64,000 bases of DNA, from assembly GCF_000062885.1 (NCBI RefSeq), contig NC_009142.1:186001-250000 (forward strand). The letters are read 5' to 3'. This document shows, one piece after another, positions 17,508-26,239 of this stretch. The notes below the pieces were generated by a model. The model was not told the origin of the DNA, searched no databases, and worked only from the letters and a program-made list of their open reading frames with translations. Origin of the DNA: Saccharopolyspora erythraea NRRL 2338 (GTDB lineage: Bacteria; Actinomycetota; Actinomycetes; Mycobacteriales; Pseudonocardiaceae). Each line of letters opens with the position of its first letter. The first letter of the stretch is position 1. The position numbers were made by a program, and so were the translations under genes.

Positions 17508-18134
17508 TCAGTGCGACGCGGGCGCGAGGATCTCCACGCCTGGCGGGACGAACGCGATGTCGACCTTGTACGGTCCGCGCACCGGCTCCGGCCAGTTGAT
17601 CAGCTCCCATTCGAGGCGGTGGCTGAGCATGTCGTTGCAGCGCAGGCGATGCCGTCCGACGTATTCGTGATCAACGGGATCGGCGGCTCCCCGGAAAGCC
17701 GAGGCCAGGTCCGGGAAAGCGTCGGTCACGTCCGGGAAAGCGTCGGCGGACTCGGGGAGCGCGGCGGCCACGTCCAGGAAAGCCGGCTCCGGGAACGCAT
17801 CGGGCACGCCCGGGAAAGCATCTGCAAGACCCGGGAAAACGTCCGCGGGATCCGGGAAAGCCTCGGCCGCCGGAAGATCGTCACGGCCCGCCGGGAATTC
17901 GATCATTTCCCGCGCCGACAGCTCATCCCAGTCCACTCGCGGCCACTCGATCTCTTCCTGATCTTCGGACTCCGCTTCGGCACGTGCGCCGCACAGGTGC
18001 TCGACCGTCACCGTTCCGGGACCGGCGTGTGCGTGCTGCCCCTTTCCTCCGCGCAGCGGGAAAACCGCCAGGGCCACCGCGGCGGCGCAGCCGAGCAGCA
18101 GAATTCCCGCGGTGCCGCTGAGAACCGGATGCAT
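17508..18134 (-). CDS. Membrane-anchored protein with DAFPD heptad repeats
   Basis: A 208-residue protein. One N-terminal transmembrane helix (residues about 6-27) is followed by an acidic region and then seven-residue repeats of the type (A/P)DAFP(D/G)x, encoded by 21-bp DNA repeats at 17690-17872. A non-repeat C-terminus follows with NDMLSHRLEWEL and VPPGVEIL. ATG 18134 shares one base with the stop of the upstream Cys-rich gene (TGATG), so the two are coupled. I do not recognise the family. The repeats may mediate protein contacts at the membrane. Confidence 0.65.
   Translation of the reverse strand: MHPVLSGTAGILLLGCAAAVALAVFPLRGGKGQHAHAGPGTVTVEHLCGARAEAESEDQEEIEWPRVDWDELSAREMIEFPAGRDDLPAAEAFPDPADVFPGLADAFPGVPDAFPEPAFLDVAAALPESADAFPDVTDAFPDLASAFRGAADPVDHEYVGRHRLRCNDMLSHRLEWELINWPEPVRGPYKVDIAFVPPGVEILAPASH
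17690..17872. repeat. About nine 21-bp tandem repeats in a coding region
   Basis: The unit begins CCGGGAAAGC. Boundaries fall at 17711, 17732, 17753, 17774, 17789, 17810, 17831 and 17852; one unit is shortened to 15 bp. All changes keep the reading frame, giving a heptad DAFPD-like protein repeat. Confidence 0.85.
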
Positions 18135-18364
18135 CAGATCTTCCTTTCCGGGGCATCGCAGAGCATGCGCGCCTGCTCCATGCAGCAGGCGCAGGTCGGT
18201 GCCAGCCAGTCCACGTAGGACGGATCGGGGATCAGGACTGTTTTGCCGCACAGCGTTTCCCGTTCCTCCCCCTCGCGAGGCGGTGAGGTGGGGCGCAGCG
18301 CGTGCCGTTCGCCCGCGATGGGACGCCAGTATACGGTCGGCCGATAAGACGAGATTCCGAACAC
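18134..18364 (-). CDS. Small Cys-rich protein, paralogue of the 12171 gene
   Basis: A 76-residue protein with ETLCGKTVLIPDPS, VDW and APTCACCMEQ. The shared pattern with the 12171 protein is C-G, a short hydrophobic run, P-S, D-W, A-P-T-C-x-x-C. A Zn2+-binding role is plausible but unproven. It is upstream of and coupled to the DAFPD repeat protein and divergent from an XRE-DUF5753 regulator. This repeats the layout at 11.1-12.6 kb. Confidence 0.75.
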   Translation of the reverse strand: MFGISSYRPTVYWRPIAGERHALRPTSPPREGEERETLCGKTVLIPDPSYVDWLAPTCACCMEQARMLCDAPERKI

Positions 18365-18395
18365 CGTTGTCTCCCAAGGCAGAACGACAGATCGA

Positions 18396-18443
18396 GCGGC
18401 GGCTCCGGCCGGGAGATCGGGGAGTCGCCGCCGGAGCCGCCGC
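18396..18443. promoter_or_regulatory. 14-bp-stem hairpin in the divergent region
   Basis: The left arm at 18396-18409 is perfectly complementary to 18430-18443. It lies between the Cys-rich gene and the regulator gene and would be in the 5' leader of one of them. A 5' attenuator or operator role is possible. Confidence 0.4.
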
Positions 18444-18569
18444 CGGCGAGAACCCTATGAATGGAACGGTCCGACGCGCGAGTCCCTAAAAGGGTGATCG
18501 ATTTCCTTGCACCGCCATGCCAAGGTGATCGGGAAGAATGACCGGCTTCTTGAATTCGAAGGAATTTTC

Positions 18570-19394
18570 ATGACCGTCGCCAACCCGCCCGTCGCGCGGC
18601 TGCAGCTCGGCCAACTGCTCCGGGAACTGCGCGAGAGCGCGGGTAAGAAACGCGAGGACGCAGCGGAGGTGCTGGAGTGCCAGGCACCCAAGATCAGCAA
18701 GATCGAAACCGGCCGTTCCACCATCAGCGCCGGTGACGCGCGTCTGCTGATCGACCTCTACGGCGCCAACGGCAACACCGCGCAGACCGTCCTGGAGCTC
18801 GCCCGCGAGGCCCGCAAGCGCACCCAGGTCCGCGTCCCGGACTGGGCGCGGCGCTTCGTCGCGATGGAGAGCATCGCCGACGAGATCCGCGGCTACGAAC
18901 CCGAGCTCGTGCCGGGCCTGCTGCAAACCGCGGAGTACACCCGCGCGCATGCGATGGCCACCGATCCCGGCCAGGTCGACCGGCTCATGGCGGTCCGCGA
19001 GGAGCGGCAGACGCGGATGTCCGGAGGCAACGTCCCGCTGCTGCACGTCGTGCTCAACGAGGCCGTGCTCCTGCGCCCGGTCGGAGGACCGGAGGTGATG
19101 GGCGGTCAGCTCCGCCACCTGCGCGAGCTGGTGGAGTCCCCGGAGATCACGCTCCAGGCCCTGCCGTTCCACACCGGCGCGCACGCAGGCATGGGGTCGT
19201 CGTTCGTGATGCTGCACCTGCGGGAGTCCGGCAGCACGGTGGTCTACGTCGAGGACCTCTACACCGCCGGCTACCTCGACGGCGGCTCCCACGTCGAGCG
19301 CTACGGCGCGGCCTTCGACCGGTTGCGCGAGTCGGCCCTCGACGAGGCGGAGACGACCGCGCTGCTCGAACGGCAGATCAAGGAATACGCCTAG
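18570..19394 (+). CDS. XRE-family regulator with DUF5753 domain
   Basis: A 274-residue regulator. The XRE helix-turn-helix spans residues about 10-65 (CQAPKISKIETGR is the recognition part). DUF5753 follows with YEPELVPGLLQTAEYTR and LQALPFHTGAHAGMGSSFVM. ATG 18570 has an AAGGA ribosome site (18559-18563). Unlike the first regulator, no DUF397 gene follows it. It probably controls itself and the divergent Cys-rich operon. A GC-rich hairpin at 19402-19449 ends the unit before emb1. Confidence 0.88.
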   Translation: MTVANPPVARLQLGQLLRELRESAGKKREDAAEVLECQAPKISKIETGRSTISAGDARLLIDLYGANGNTAQTVLELAREARKRTQVRVPDWARRFVAMESIADEIRGYEPELVPGLLQTAEYTRAHAMATDPGQVDRLMAVREERQTRMSGGNVPLLHVVLNEAVLLRPVGGPEVMGGQLRHLRELVESPEITLQALPFHTGAHAGMGSSFVMLHLRESGSTVVYVEDLYTAGYLDGGSHVERYGAAFDRLRESALDEAETTALLERQIKEYA

Positions 19395-19401
19395 GTCCCT
19401 C

Positions 19402-19449
19402 GGCACCACCGGACGAGGCGGCGGCCGCATCCGCCGCCGGTCCGGTGCC
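19402..19449 (+). terminator. GC-rich hairpin after the second XRE gene
   Basis: GGCGGCGG (19417-19424) pairs with CCGCCGCC (19431-19438), extended by CCGGA/TCCGG and GGCAC/GTGCC with bulges. There is no T-tract. Confidence 0.45.
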
Positions 19450-19596
19450 GGACCCGCCTCGACCACGTCACCTGCCTCGACACGGCGCCCGCCGATCGTG
19501 GCGGCGTGGTCCGGAGAGCCGCCGCGGGGGTGAACGCCCATGCGGCCGGGGACGCCGAGCGGGCGAATCGCCGAAACGATCACACCTTCGCGGCGG

Positions 19597-19622
19597 GTTG
19601 TTCGTCAGTATGGTCAAACAAC
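19597..19622 (+). promoter_or_regulatory. Putative emb1 promoter with flanking inverted repeat
   Basis: A -10 hexamer TATGGT (19609-19614) lies between the arms GTTGTT (19597-19602) and AACAAC (19617-19622). Transcription would start near 19621. The repeat may be an operator for the emb1 operon. Confidence 0.4.
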
Positions 19623-19650
19623 AGTCCGAACTCCCCAGCAGGGAGAGCCG

Positions 19651-22600
19651 GTGAACCACCCGATCGGTTCGGCCGTACTCGAACGTCCCGCCGAGCCCGG
19701 CCCGGAGCGACCGGAGCGCAGGAGCGCTCCGCTGTGGCTCGCTCACTTCGTCGCGCTCACGGTCGGTTTGCTGGGGCTGGTCTGCGCTTTGTCTTTGCCG
19801 TTCGCGCCGGTGTGGTCCGACCGCACCGAGGTGCGGTGGCCGTCCGTGCACGCCGGTACGCCGGACGCGCCCGGCACCGGCACGACGCTCGACGACGGGC
19901 TGCGGTCGACCACGGCGCTGTTCGCGCCCTACCGCCCAGCCGAGTTCCACGCGGCGGTGCCGTGCGCGACGCTGCGGAGCGCGGACGGAACGGTGTTCTC
20001 GACGCTGCCGCCGGGCAGCGACCGCGAAGGCATGGTCCTCGCGGTCCGCGAAGGTGAGCCGCGGCTCCTGCTCGGGCAGCGGGAGGTGGAGCTCCCACCG
20101 CTCGCCGGCGACTGCACGCTCAACGTGAACGCCGACTCCGCGCAGTCCGTGGTCACCGTCGGCGCCTCCACCACGAGGCTGCCCGGTGTCGCGGCGCCGG
20201 AGATCTTCACCTTCAGCACCGATCTCGAACCTGTGCAGGCCGCCACGCTCTCGGTCACCGCGCGCACGTTCTCGTGGTTCGACACCACACCGACCGAGCA
20301 GAAGCGCGGCATGGTCACCGGCGCGCTGCTGATGGCCGCTCTCTCACTGCTGTTCCTGGTGGTGACCGCACCGCCGGCGATGTCGGCGCTGCGCGGGGCC
20401 GCGCGGCTCAGGACCTGGCTGCTGCTGCCGGTCGACGCCGCCGTGCTCGGGATCCTCGCTTGGTGGCTGGTCATCGGCCCGATCAGCGACGACGACGGCT
20501 TCGCGATGATGACCGTCCGCAACTTCGAACCGACCGGCGACATCGGCAACTACTACCGCTGGTTCAACGCGTCGGAGACACCGTTCACGCTGGTGCAGCA
20601 CACGATGCGGTGGTTCGCCGACCACAGCCTCGCGCCGGTCTGGCTGCGGCTGCCGAGCGTGCTGGCGGGCGCGCTCACCTGGGTCGTGCTCAGCAGGGGC
20701 GTCGTCGGCCCGCTGTGCGGACCGGGCTCGCGGCTGCGGGCGCACCTGCTCGCCGCGGTGTTCTTCCTGGCCTGTTGGCTCCCATTCGACCTCGGCGTGC
20801 GTCCCGAGGCGTTCGTCGCGCTGGGCACCACCGTGCTGGTCGCGGCACTGCTGAAGGCCGAGCACTCCGCGGGCCCCTTCGCTTGGCTCGGCCTGGCCGC
20901 GGTGGCCGCCGGCCTGACCGTCGCGGTGACACCGACCGGCGTCGCGGCGCTGGTCATCGTGCTCGTGTTCTCGCCGCGCATCGGGCGGTTGGTCGTGCGG
21001 CCGGGAGCGGTACCGGCGTGGCTGGCGATTCCCGCGCGCATCGCACTGGTCGGGTGCGCCGGATCGGTCGGCCTGGTCGCGATGTTCGCCGACTCGACGT
21101 GGAACGGCGTGGCGCAGGCGACCTGGCTGCACGACGAGTTCGGCCCGAGCCTGGGCTGGTACCAGGAGTTCAACCGCTACAACGTGCTGCTCGGCACGAC
21201 GCACTGGGGCGCGGCGGGCAAGCGGCTCGCGGTCTTCCTGGTGGTCACCGCGGCGCTGATCGCGGCGGGCTGCGTGCTGCGCGGGCTGCACCGCTCGACG
21301 CGGACGCCCGACGTCGCGCTGCTGCTCGGTGCGGTGGCCGCGATCTTCGCCGCGCTGTGGCTGACGCCGTCGAAGTGGACCCACCACTTCGGCTCGCTCG
21401 CCGGCCTCGGTCCTGCTCTGCTGGCGGTGACCGTCGTGATGCTGACGCGGGTGCGCGCGCCGCGGGAGGCGCGGGTGCTGGGCGTCTGCGGTGCGTCGGC
21501 GGCGTCGCTGGCGGCCGGATTGGCGTTCATGGGGCCCAATGCCTGGTACCTGTACTCCGACATCGCGATGCCGTGGTCGGACGCACCGGTCGATCCGCTG
21601 GACCAGCCGGTGCTGTGGCTCGCGGTGGGCGTGGCGTCCGGTCTGGTCGCCTACGCCGTCGTGCTCCTGTCGCGGCGCGGGGAGGCCGAGGCACGGCAGG
21701 CGTGGACCACCATGCCGTCGTCGGTGCTGGCGTTGGCGGCGCTGGCCTCGACGATCGTGCTGCTCGGCTCGTTCACGACCGCATACCGGGAGACGGGCGA
21801 CCGATTCTCGGTCGCGCGCACCAACTGGCACAGCGTCACCGCCACGAGCTGCGGTGTCGAGGACGAGGTCGAGACGCTCCCGCTGGCCGCGACCCTGCGG
21901 GCGTTGCCGGGCGCACCGGAACCGGACGGCTTCGCCCTTTCCGGGTCGCCGCCGCCCGAGCCCGACCTGGACCCGGAGTCCAGGAAGGACGGCGAAGTCC
22001 AGCCGCAGGAGGACGTGCCGCCGGTGTGGGACAGCCGCGAAGGCGGACCGCAGAACACGGGCACCCTGACCACCGGGTGGTTCGAGCTGCCCGCGCTGGA
22101 GCCCGACCAGGTGCTCGCGATCTGGGTCGCGGGCCGGCCGGAGCAGGGCAACTCGCTCGCCGTCGAGTTCGGCACGCCGATCGGCGACGTGGTCCGGGAG
22201 CTGCGCGACCCGCCACCGACCGAACTGCCCTTCGACGACCCCCGCCACGGCAGGCCGGTCGACTGGCGCGACTTCCGCCCGTGGCGCGTGATGACCGTCG
22301 AGGCCCCCGCCGGTGCCCGCACCGTGCGGCTGCACGCCGAGGACCGGACGACCGACGAGCAGGGCTGGCTGGCGGTCAGCGCCCCGGTGGTCCGCGACGT
22401 CGTGCCGTTGCCCGAGGTGCTCGACGCGCAGGGGCCGACGCTGGTCGACTGGCCGATGGGGCTGCTCTTCCCGTGCCGCATCGACTACCCGCGCGTCAGC
22501 GGCGGCACCGCCGACAGCCCCGGCGTGCTGGTCGCACCGCCCGCCGGTGAGGCGTCGATGGCGTACGCCCCCGACCTCGGCGGGGTCTTCGCCGGGGTGC

Positions 22601-22779
22601 CGATGCAGTCGCGCCGGATCGAACTGCCGAGCAGGCTGCGCGGCGCCCCCGGCGTCCGGTGGGGCCACGTCTACGCCGTCAGCTACGACACCGAGCGCGA
22701 CGTCTACGACCGGCACGTGACGAGGATCCGGATCGGCGGTGCGGACGGCGACGGCGCCTACCCCTTCGAAGAGCACTGA
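19651..22779 (+). CDS. Emb-type arabinosyltransferase, divergent paralogue 1
   Basis: A 1042-residue GT53 membrane protein. The layout matches Emb proteins: an N-terminal helix, a first periplasmic beta-domain (about 40-220), a long multi-helix GT-C core, and a C-terminal carbohydrate-binding region. The catalytic loop is SDDDGF with NYYRWFNASE downstream. LTPSKWTHHFGSLAG is the conserved Emb signature. Emb enzymes transfer arabinofuranose from decaprenyl-phospho-arabinose outside the membrane. It is less like mycobacterial Emb than the copy at 44408, so acceptor and linkage are uncertain. GTG 19651 has AGGGAGAG upstream. It heads a five-gene operon-like run to 28915. Confidence 0.85.
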   Translation: MNHPIGSAVLERPAEPGPERPERRSAPLWLAHFVALTVGLLGLVCALSLPFAPVWSDRTEVRWPSVHAGTPDAPGTGTTLDDGLRSTTALFAPYRPAEFHAAVPCATLRSADGTVFSTLPPGSDREGMVLAVREGEPRLLLGQREVELPPLAGDCTLNVNADSAQSVVTVGASTTRLPGVAAPEIFTFSTDLEPVQAATLSVTARTFSWFDTTPTEQKRGMVTGALLMAALSLLFLVVTAPPAMSALRGAARLRTWLLLPVDAAVLGILAWWLVIGPISDDDGFAMMTVRNFEPTGDIGNYYRWFNASETPFTLVQHTMRWFADHSLAPVWLRLPSVLAGALTWVVLSRGVVGPLCGPGSRLRAHLLAAVFFLACWLPFDLGVRPEAFVALGTTVLVAALLKAEHSAGPFAWLGLAAVAAGLTVAVTPTGVAALVIVLVFSPRIGRLVVRPGAVPAWLAIPARIALVGCAGSVGLVAMFADSTWNGVAQATWLHDEFGPSLGWYQEFNRYNVLLGTTHWGAAGKRLAVFLVVTAALIAAGCVLRGLHRSTRTPDVALLLGAVAAIFAALWLTPSKWTHHFGSLAGLGPALLAVTVVMLTRVRAPREARVLGVCGASAASLAAGLAFMGPNAWYLYSDIAMPWSDAPVDPLDQPVLWLAVGVASGLVAYAVVLLSRRGEAEARQAWTTMPSSVLALAALASTIVLLGSFTTAYRETGDRFSVARTNWHSVTATSCGVEDEVETLPLAATLRALPGAPEPDGFALSGSPPPEPDLDPESRKDGEVQPQEDVPPVWDSREGGPQNTGTLTTGWFELPALEPDQVLAIWVAGRPEQGNSLAVEFGTPIGDVVRELRDPPPTELPFDDPRHGRPVDWRDFRPWRVMTVEAPAGARTVRLHAEDRTTDEQGWLAVSAPVVRDVVPLPEVLDAQGPTLVDWPMGLLFPCRIDYPRVSGGTADSPGVLVAPPAGEASMAYAPDLGGVFAGVPMQSRRIELPSRLRGAPGVRWGHVYAVSYDTERDVYDRHVTRIRIGGADGDGAYPFEEH

Positions 22780-22994
22780 AGCGGTTGCGCGAGACCTTCG
22801 CCTGATCAGGTGCCGCGGCCGACCACTCTTTCGAGTGGACTGTCGCCGAGTGCCGGTGTGGCTGCTTTGCTTGGGGACACACGCTTTCATCGACCGTTCG
22901 CGGAATCGGTCGCGCGGCGGCCCTGCGGCTTTTCCTACATCCTGCGGTTCTGGAAACGCATCCGGAAGCGAGCACCTGATCGCGGGGAGCAGGC

Positions 22995-25900
22995 GTGGCG
23001 GATGGCAAGGGGCTGGACGTGCCGGAGCGGGGGGCGCCGGCCGAGGCGAGGGACCAGGTGGCGCCGGACGTCCGGCAACCGGCGCCGCGGGGCAGGTCCG
23101 CCCGCGTGCTGTCGGCGATCCTGGGGATCGTCGTCGGGCTCCTCGGCCTGCTCGCCGCCGTCGCGGTGCCGCTGGCGCCGGTGGTCGCCCGCGAGGTCAC
23201 CGTCACCTGGCCGGAAGCCGCCGCGCCCGCGAGGTCCACCCTGGCGTTCTTCGTGCCGTACCGGCCGGTGTCGGTGGACGTCGACGTGCCGTGCCGGGTG
23301 GTGCGGTCGGGCCAGGCGCTCGGCAGGCCCGCCACGCTGGTGAGCAGCCGCCTGCCCGGCCAGCCCACGCAGGGTTTCGCGGTGACCACGGCAAATGGCA
23401 CCGCGCTCGTCCTGGTCGGCGGGCGCGAGGCGCTGCGGGCGCCGATCGGCCGCGACTGCGCCATCTCGCTGCACTCCGACGCTTCCGGGAGCACCGCCCG
23501 GATCGGCGACCGCACCGCCACGCTCCCCGGGGTGCGGGTGGAGGACGTCGTCGCATTCGCCACCGACCTGCCGCCGGACGACGCGGCCGGGATGCGGGTG
23601 ACCGCACGGGCCGCCAACCCGTTCGAGAACGAGCCGACCGCGGAGAAGGCACTGCTGGTGTGGGGGCAGTTCCTGCTGGCAGGCCTCGCCTTCGTGCTGC
23701 TCGCCGTGCGCACGCGCGGCATCCGCGCGGTCGGTGTCGCGGCGACCACTGCGCCGCTGCCCGTCCAGCCCGGCCCGCCGGCCACCAACGGCAACCGCGC
23801 CCGCACCAACGCCGACGGCACGGCACTCCTCGCCGGCGACGGCACGGCACTCCTCGCCGGCGACGGCACGACACACCCCAACGGCGATGGTTTCGCACCC
23901 GAGGAGACCCGGCTCGGTGCCTGGCGCCGCGCGGTGTCGGGGCTGGTGGACCTGCTCGTGGTGGGCGTGGTCGGCGGCTGGTGGGTGTTCGGCCCGAACA
24001 CGCCCGACGACTCGTTCGCGAGCGTGACCATCACCAACGCGCTCAACACCGGCGACGTCGGCAACTACTACCGCTGGGAGAACGCCTCCGAGGCACCGTT
24101 CCTGCTCGCCCAGCAGCTGCTCGAACTGGTGGCCGGGTTGAGCGCGGCGCCGCTGGCCATGCGAGTGCCCAGCGTCATCGCCGCACTGCTGACCTGGCAG
24201 TTGCTCAGCCGGGGCGTCCTGAGCGCCGTCATCCCCGAGCACAGCCGCAAGCCGTCGGTTCGGGCGCTCGCCGCGCTGAGCTTCCTCGCCTGGTGGCTGC
24301 CCTTCGGCCTGGGCGTGCGGCCCGAGCCGTTCGTGGCGCTGGGAGTGGCGGCGACGCTCGCCTTCACGTTGCAGGGCGTGCGGCAGCAGCGGCTCGGCCT
24401 GCTCGGCGCCGCCGCGTTGTGGGCCGGGCTGTCGATGGCGGTGAACCCGATGGGCATCACCGCGATAGCGCCGTTCATCGTGCTCGCCGGTCGGCTGCGG
24501 CGGATGCTGCGGGTGCCGGACATGGTCCTGCTCGCAGGCATCACCTCCACCGGCCTGGTCGCGATGTTCGCCGACCAGTCGCTGGCCGGTGCTCGCGAGG
24601 CGACCCGGATGCACGGTTTCTACGGGCCGAACGTGCCGTGGTACCTGGAGATCCAGCGCTACCAGTTCCTGCTCGGCTTCGACCTCCAGGGCGACGTGGC
24701 CAGGCGCGCTCCGGTGCTGCTGACCGCGGTGGTGCTGCTGTTCACCGCGCTGCTGCTCAGCCGGGGCGCCCGCTGGCTGCCGGGTATGCGGATGGCCGGG
24801 GTCCCGGCGGGCTGCCTTGCGATCGGCCTCGCGCTGATGTGGCTGACGCCGTCGAAGTGGACCCACTACTTCGGTGCGCTCGCCGGTGTCGGTGCCGCGA
24901 CGCTGACCGCGGGGGTGGTGCTGGTCGTGGTCACCGCACGGCGGCTGGCCGGGGAGCGGACCGTGGTGCTGCTCGGCTTGCTCTGCACCGGCTTGGGTGT
25001 GGTCGCCGCGGCGTTGACGTTCGCGGGCAAGAACAACTGGTTCCTGCACTCGCACTACGGCGTTCCGTGGGGCGACGGGCCCGTGAGCCCGTTGAACAAC
25101 CCGCTGTTGTGGTCGCTGGGCGTCGGCGCGCTGCTGGTGGCAGCGGCGGTTTCCGGTGCCGTTCGCAGGGACCGGTTCGCCGCGCGTCGGACGCTGGTCC
25201 GGATGCCCGCCGTGCTCGGCGTGACGGCGGTCGGCACCACCGTGGCCGTCGTGCTGTACTCCTTCGCCGTCGCGCCGCTGCGCCAGAGCGGCAGCTACTC
25301 CGTCGGCGGGCAGAACCTGGCGAGCCTGACCGGGCAGAGCTGCGGGATCGTCGACCACGTCGTGGTCACGCCCGACGTGCCGGGCGGCAGGCTCCAGGTC
25401 TCCGGCGGCGACCCGGAGGCGGTGGGTTTCCGCCGCAACGGCGGATTCGCCTCGCCGCCGCCGGGCGGGACTGCGTGGAGCAGCTTCGGCGGCGGGCCGA
25501 TCTCCACCGGTCAGCTGACCACCGGCTGGTTCCCGCTGCCGGCTGAGCTGCCCGACTCCCGCGAGCTGGCCGTCGACGTCGCCGGCCGCACCGGGGACGG
25601 GAACCGCATCGCCCTGGAATTCGGCACGCGCAACGGCGTCATCGGCGAACGGGTGCTCGACGACACCGCGTTCGACGGCGACGAACGGCCCGCCTACCCC
25701 GCCGACCACGTCATCGAGGACAAGCCGCAGGACAACCCGTCCTGGCGGACCCTGCACTCCGAGGTGCCCGACGGCGCGACTCGGGTCCGCATCCGGGCCG
25801 TCGACGCCACCACGGACGGCGCAGGGTGGCTCGCGGTGACCGCGCCCCGCATCCGCGAGGTCGTCCCCATGGCCCAGTACCTGCGGGGCAGGTCGCCGAT

Positions 25901-26237
25901 CCTGGTGGACTGGTCGATGACCTGGTCCGCGCCGTGCCTGCAGGCGATGCCCGAGGTCGGTGGCGGACTCGCCGAACCGCCCGCGTACCTGGTCAACCCG
26001 CCGCACGGGCTCGGCTTCGGCGGCAGGGCCGCCTACGAGCGCGTGATCGGCGGCAGCTTCGCCGGTGTCCGGGAAGTCGGTCACCAGAAAGAGGTACCCA
26101 CGCGGCTACTCGGTGTCGAAGACGCTCCCCAATATGCCGAGTGGGGCCACCTGATCGAGGTCGATTACCCGCTATCGGGCAACGGCTTCGATGTTCAGAG
26201 CGTTCCGGTTTCACGGTGGGGTTGGCGAGGGGAGTGA
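22995..26237 (+). CDS. Emb-type arabinosyltransferase, divergent paralogue 2
   Basis: A 1080-residue GT53-like membrane protein of the same layout as its neighbour. The catalytic loop reads PDDSF: the two aspartates remain but the usual glycine is serine. NYYRWENASEAPF and LTPSKWTHYFGALAG follow. Between the first soluble domain and the core is a low-complexity insert with repeated GTALLAGD units. GTG 22995 has GGGGAG upstream. The C-terminal region ends next to the GT2 gene with a 2-nt gap. It may add a different sugar or linkage from the canonical Emb; that is inference. Confidence 0.82.
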   Translation: MADGKGLDVPERGAPAEARDQVAPDVRQPAPRGRSARVLSAILGIVVGLLGLLAAVAVPLAPVVAREVTVTWPEAAAPARSTLAFFVPYRPVSVDVDVPCRVVRSGQALGRPATLVSSRLPGQPTQGFAVTTANGTALVLVGGREALRAPIGRDCAISLHSDASGSTARIGDRTATLPGVRVEDVVAFATDLPPDDAAGMRVTARAANPFENEPTAEKALLVWGQFLLAGLAFVLLAVRTRGIRAVGVAATTAPLPVQPGPPATNGNRARTNADGTALLAGDGTALLAGDGTTHPNGDGFAPEETRLGAWRRAVSGLVDLLVVGVVGGWWVFGPNTPDDSFASVTITNALNTGDVGNYYRWENASEAPFLLAQQLLELVAGLSAAPLAMRVPSVIAALLTWQLLSRGVLSAVIPEHSRKPSVRALAALSFLAWWLPFGLGVRPEPFVALGVAATLAFTLQGVRQQRLGLLGAAALWAGLSMAVNPMGITAIAPFIVLAGRLRRMLRVPDMVLLAGITSTGLVAMFADQSLAGAREATRMHGFYGPNVPWYLEIQRYQFLLGFDLQGDVARRAPVLLTAVVLLFTALLLSRGARWLPGMRMAGVPAGCLAIGLALMWLTPSKWTHYFGALAGVGAATLTAGVVLVVVTARRLAGERTVVLLGLLCTGLGVVAAALTFAGKNNWFLHSHYGVPWGDGPVSPLNNPLLWSLGVGALLVAAAVSGAVRRDRFAARRTLVRMPAVLGVTAVGTTVAVVLYSFAVAPLRQSGSYSVGGQNLASLTGQSCGIVDHVVVTPDVPGGRLQVSGGDPEAVGFRRNGGFASPPPGGTAWSSFGGGPISTGQLTTGWFPLPAELPDSRELAVDVAGRTGDGNRIALEFGTRNGVIGERVLDDTAFDGDERPAYPADHVIEDKPQDNPSWRTLHSEVPDGATRVRIRAVDATTDGAGWLAVTAPRIREVVPMAQYLRGRSPILVDWSMTWSAPCLQAMPEVGGGLAEPPAYLVNPPHGLGFGGRAAYERVIGGSFAGVREVGHQKEVPTRLLGVEDAPQYAEWGHLIEVDYPLSGNGFDVQSVPVSRWGWRGE
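23814..23870 (+). repeat. 24-bp tandem repeat inside paralogue 2
   Basis: Two exact 24-bp copies (23814-23837, 23838-23861) plus a 9-bp third start encode the repeated GTALLAGD linker. Copy number is likely to vary between strains. Confidence 0.85.
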
Positions 26238-26239
26238 AC

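Noticed and set aside
17690-17872. Regular 21-bp repeats as a possible CRISPR array.
   Set aside because: Units are contiguous with no spacers, keep a reading frame, and no cas gene is near.
20344-22890. An 848-codon open frame antisense to emb paralogue 1.
   Set aside because: A shadow of the real gene; low-complexity Arg/His/Gly composition and no ribosome site.
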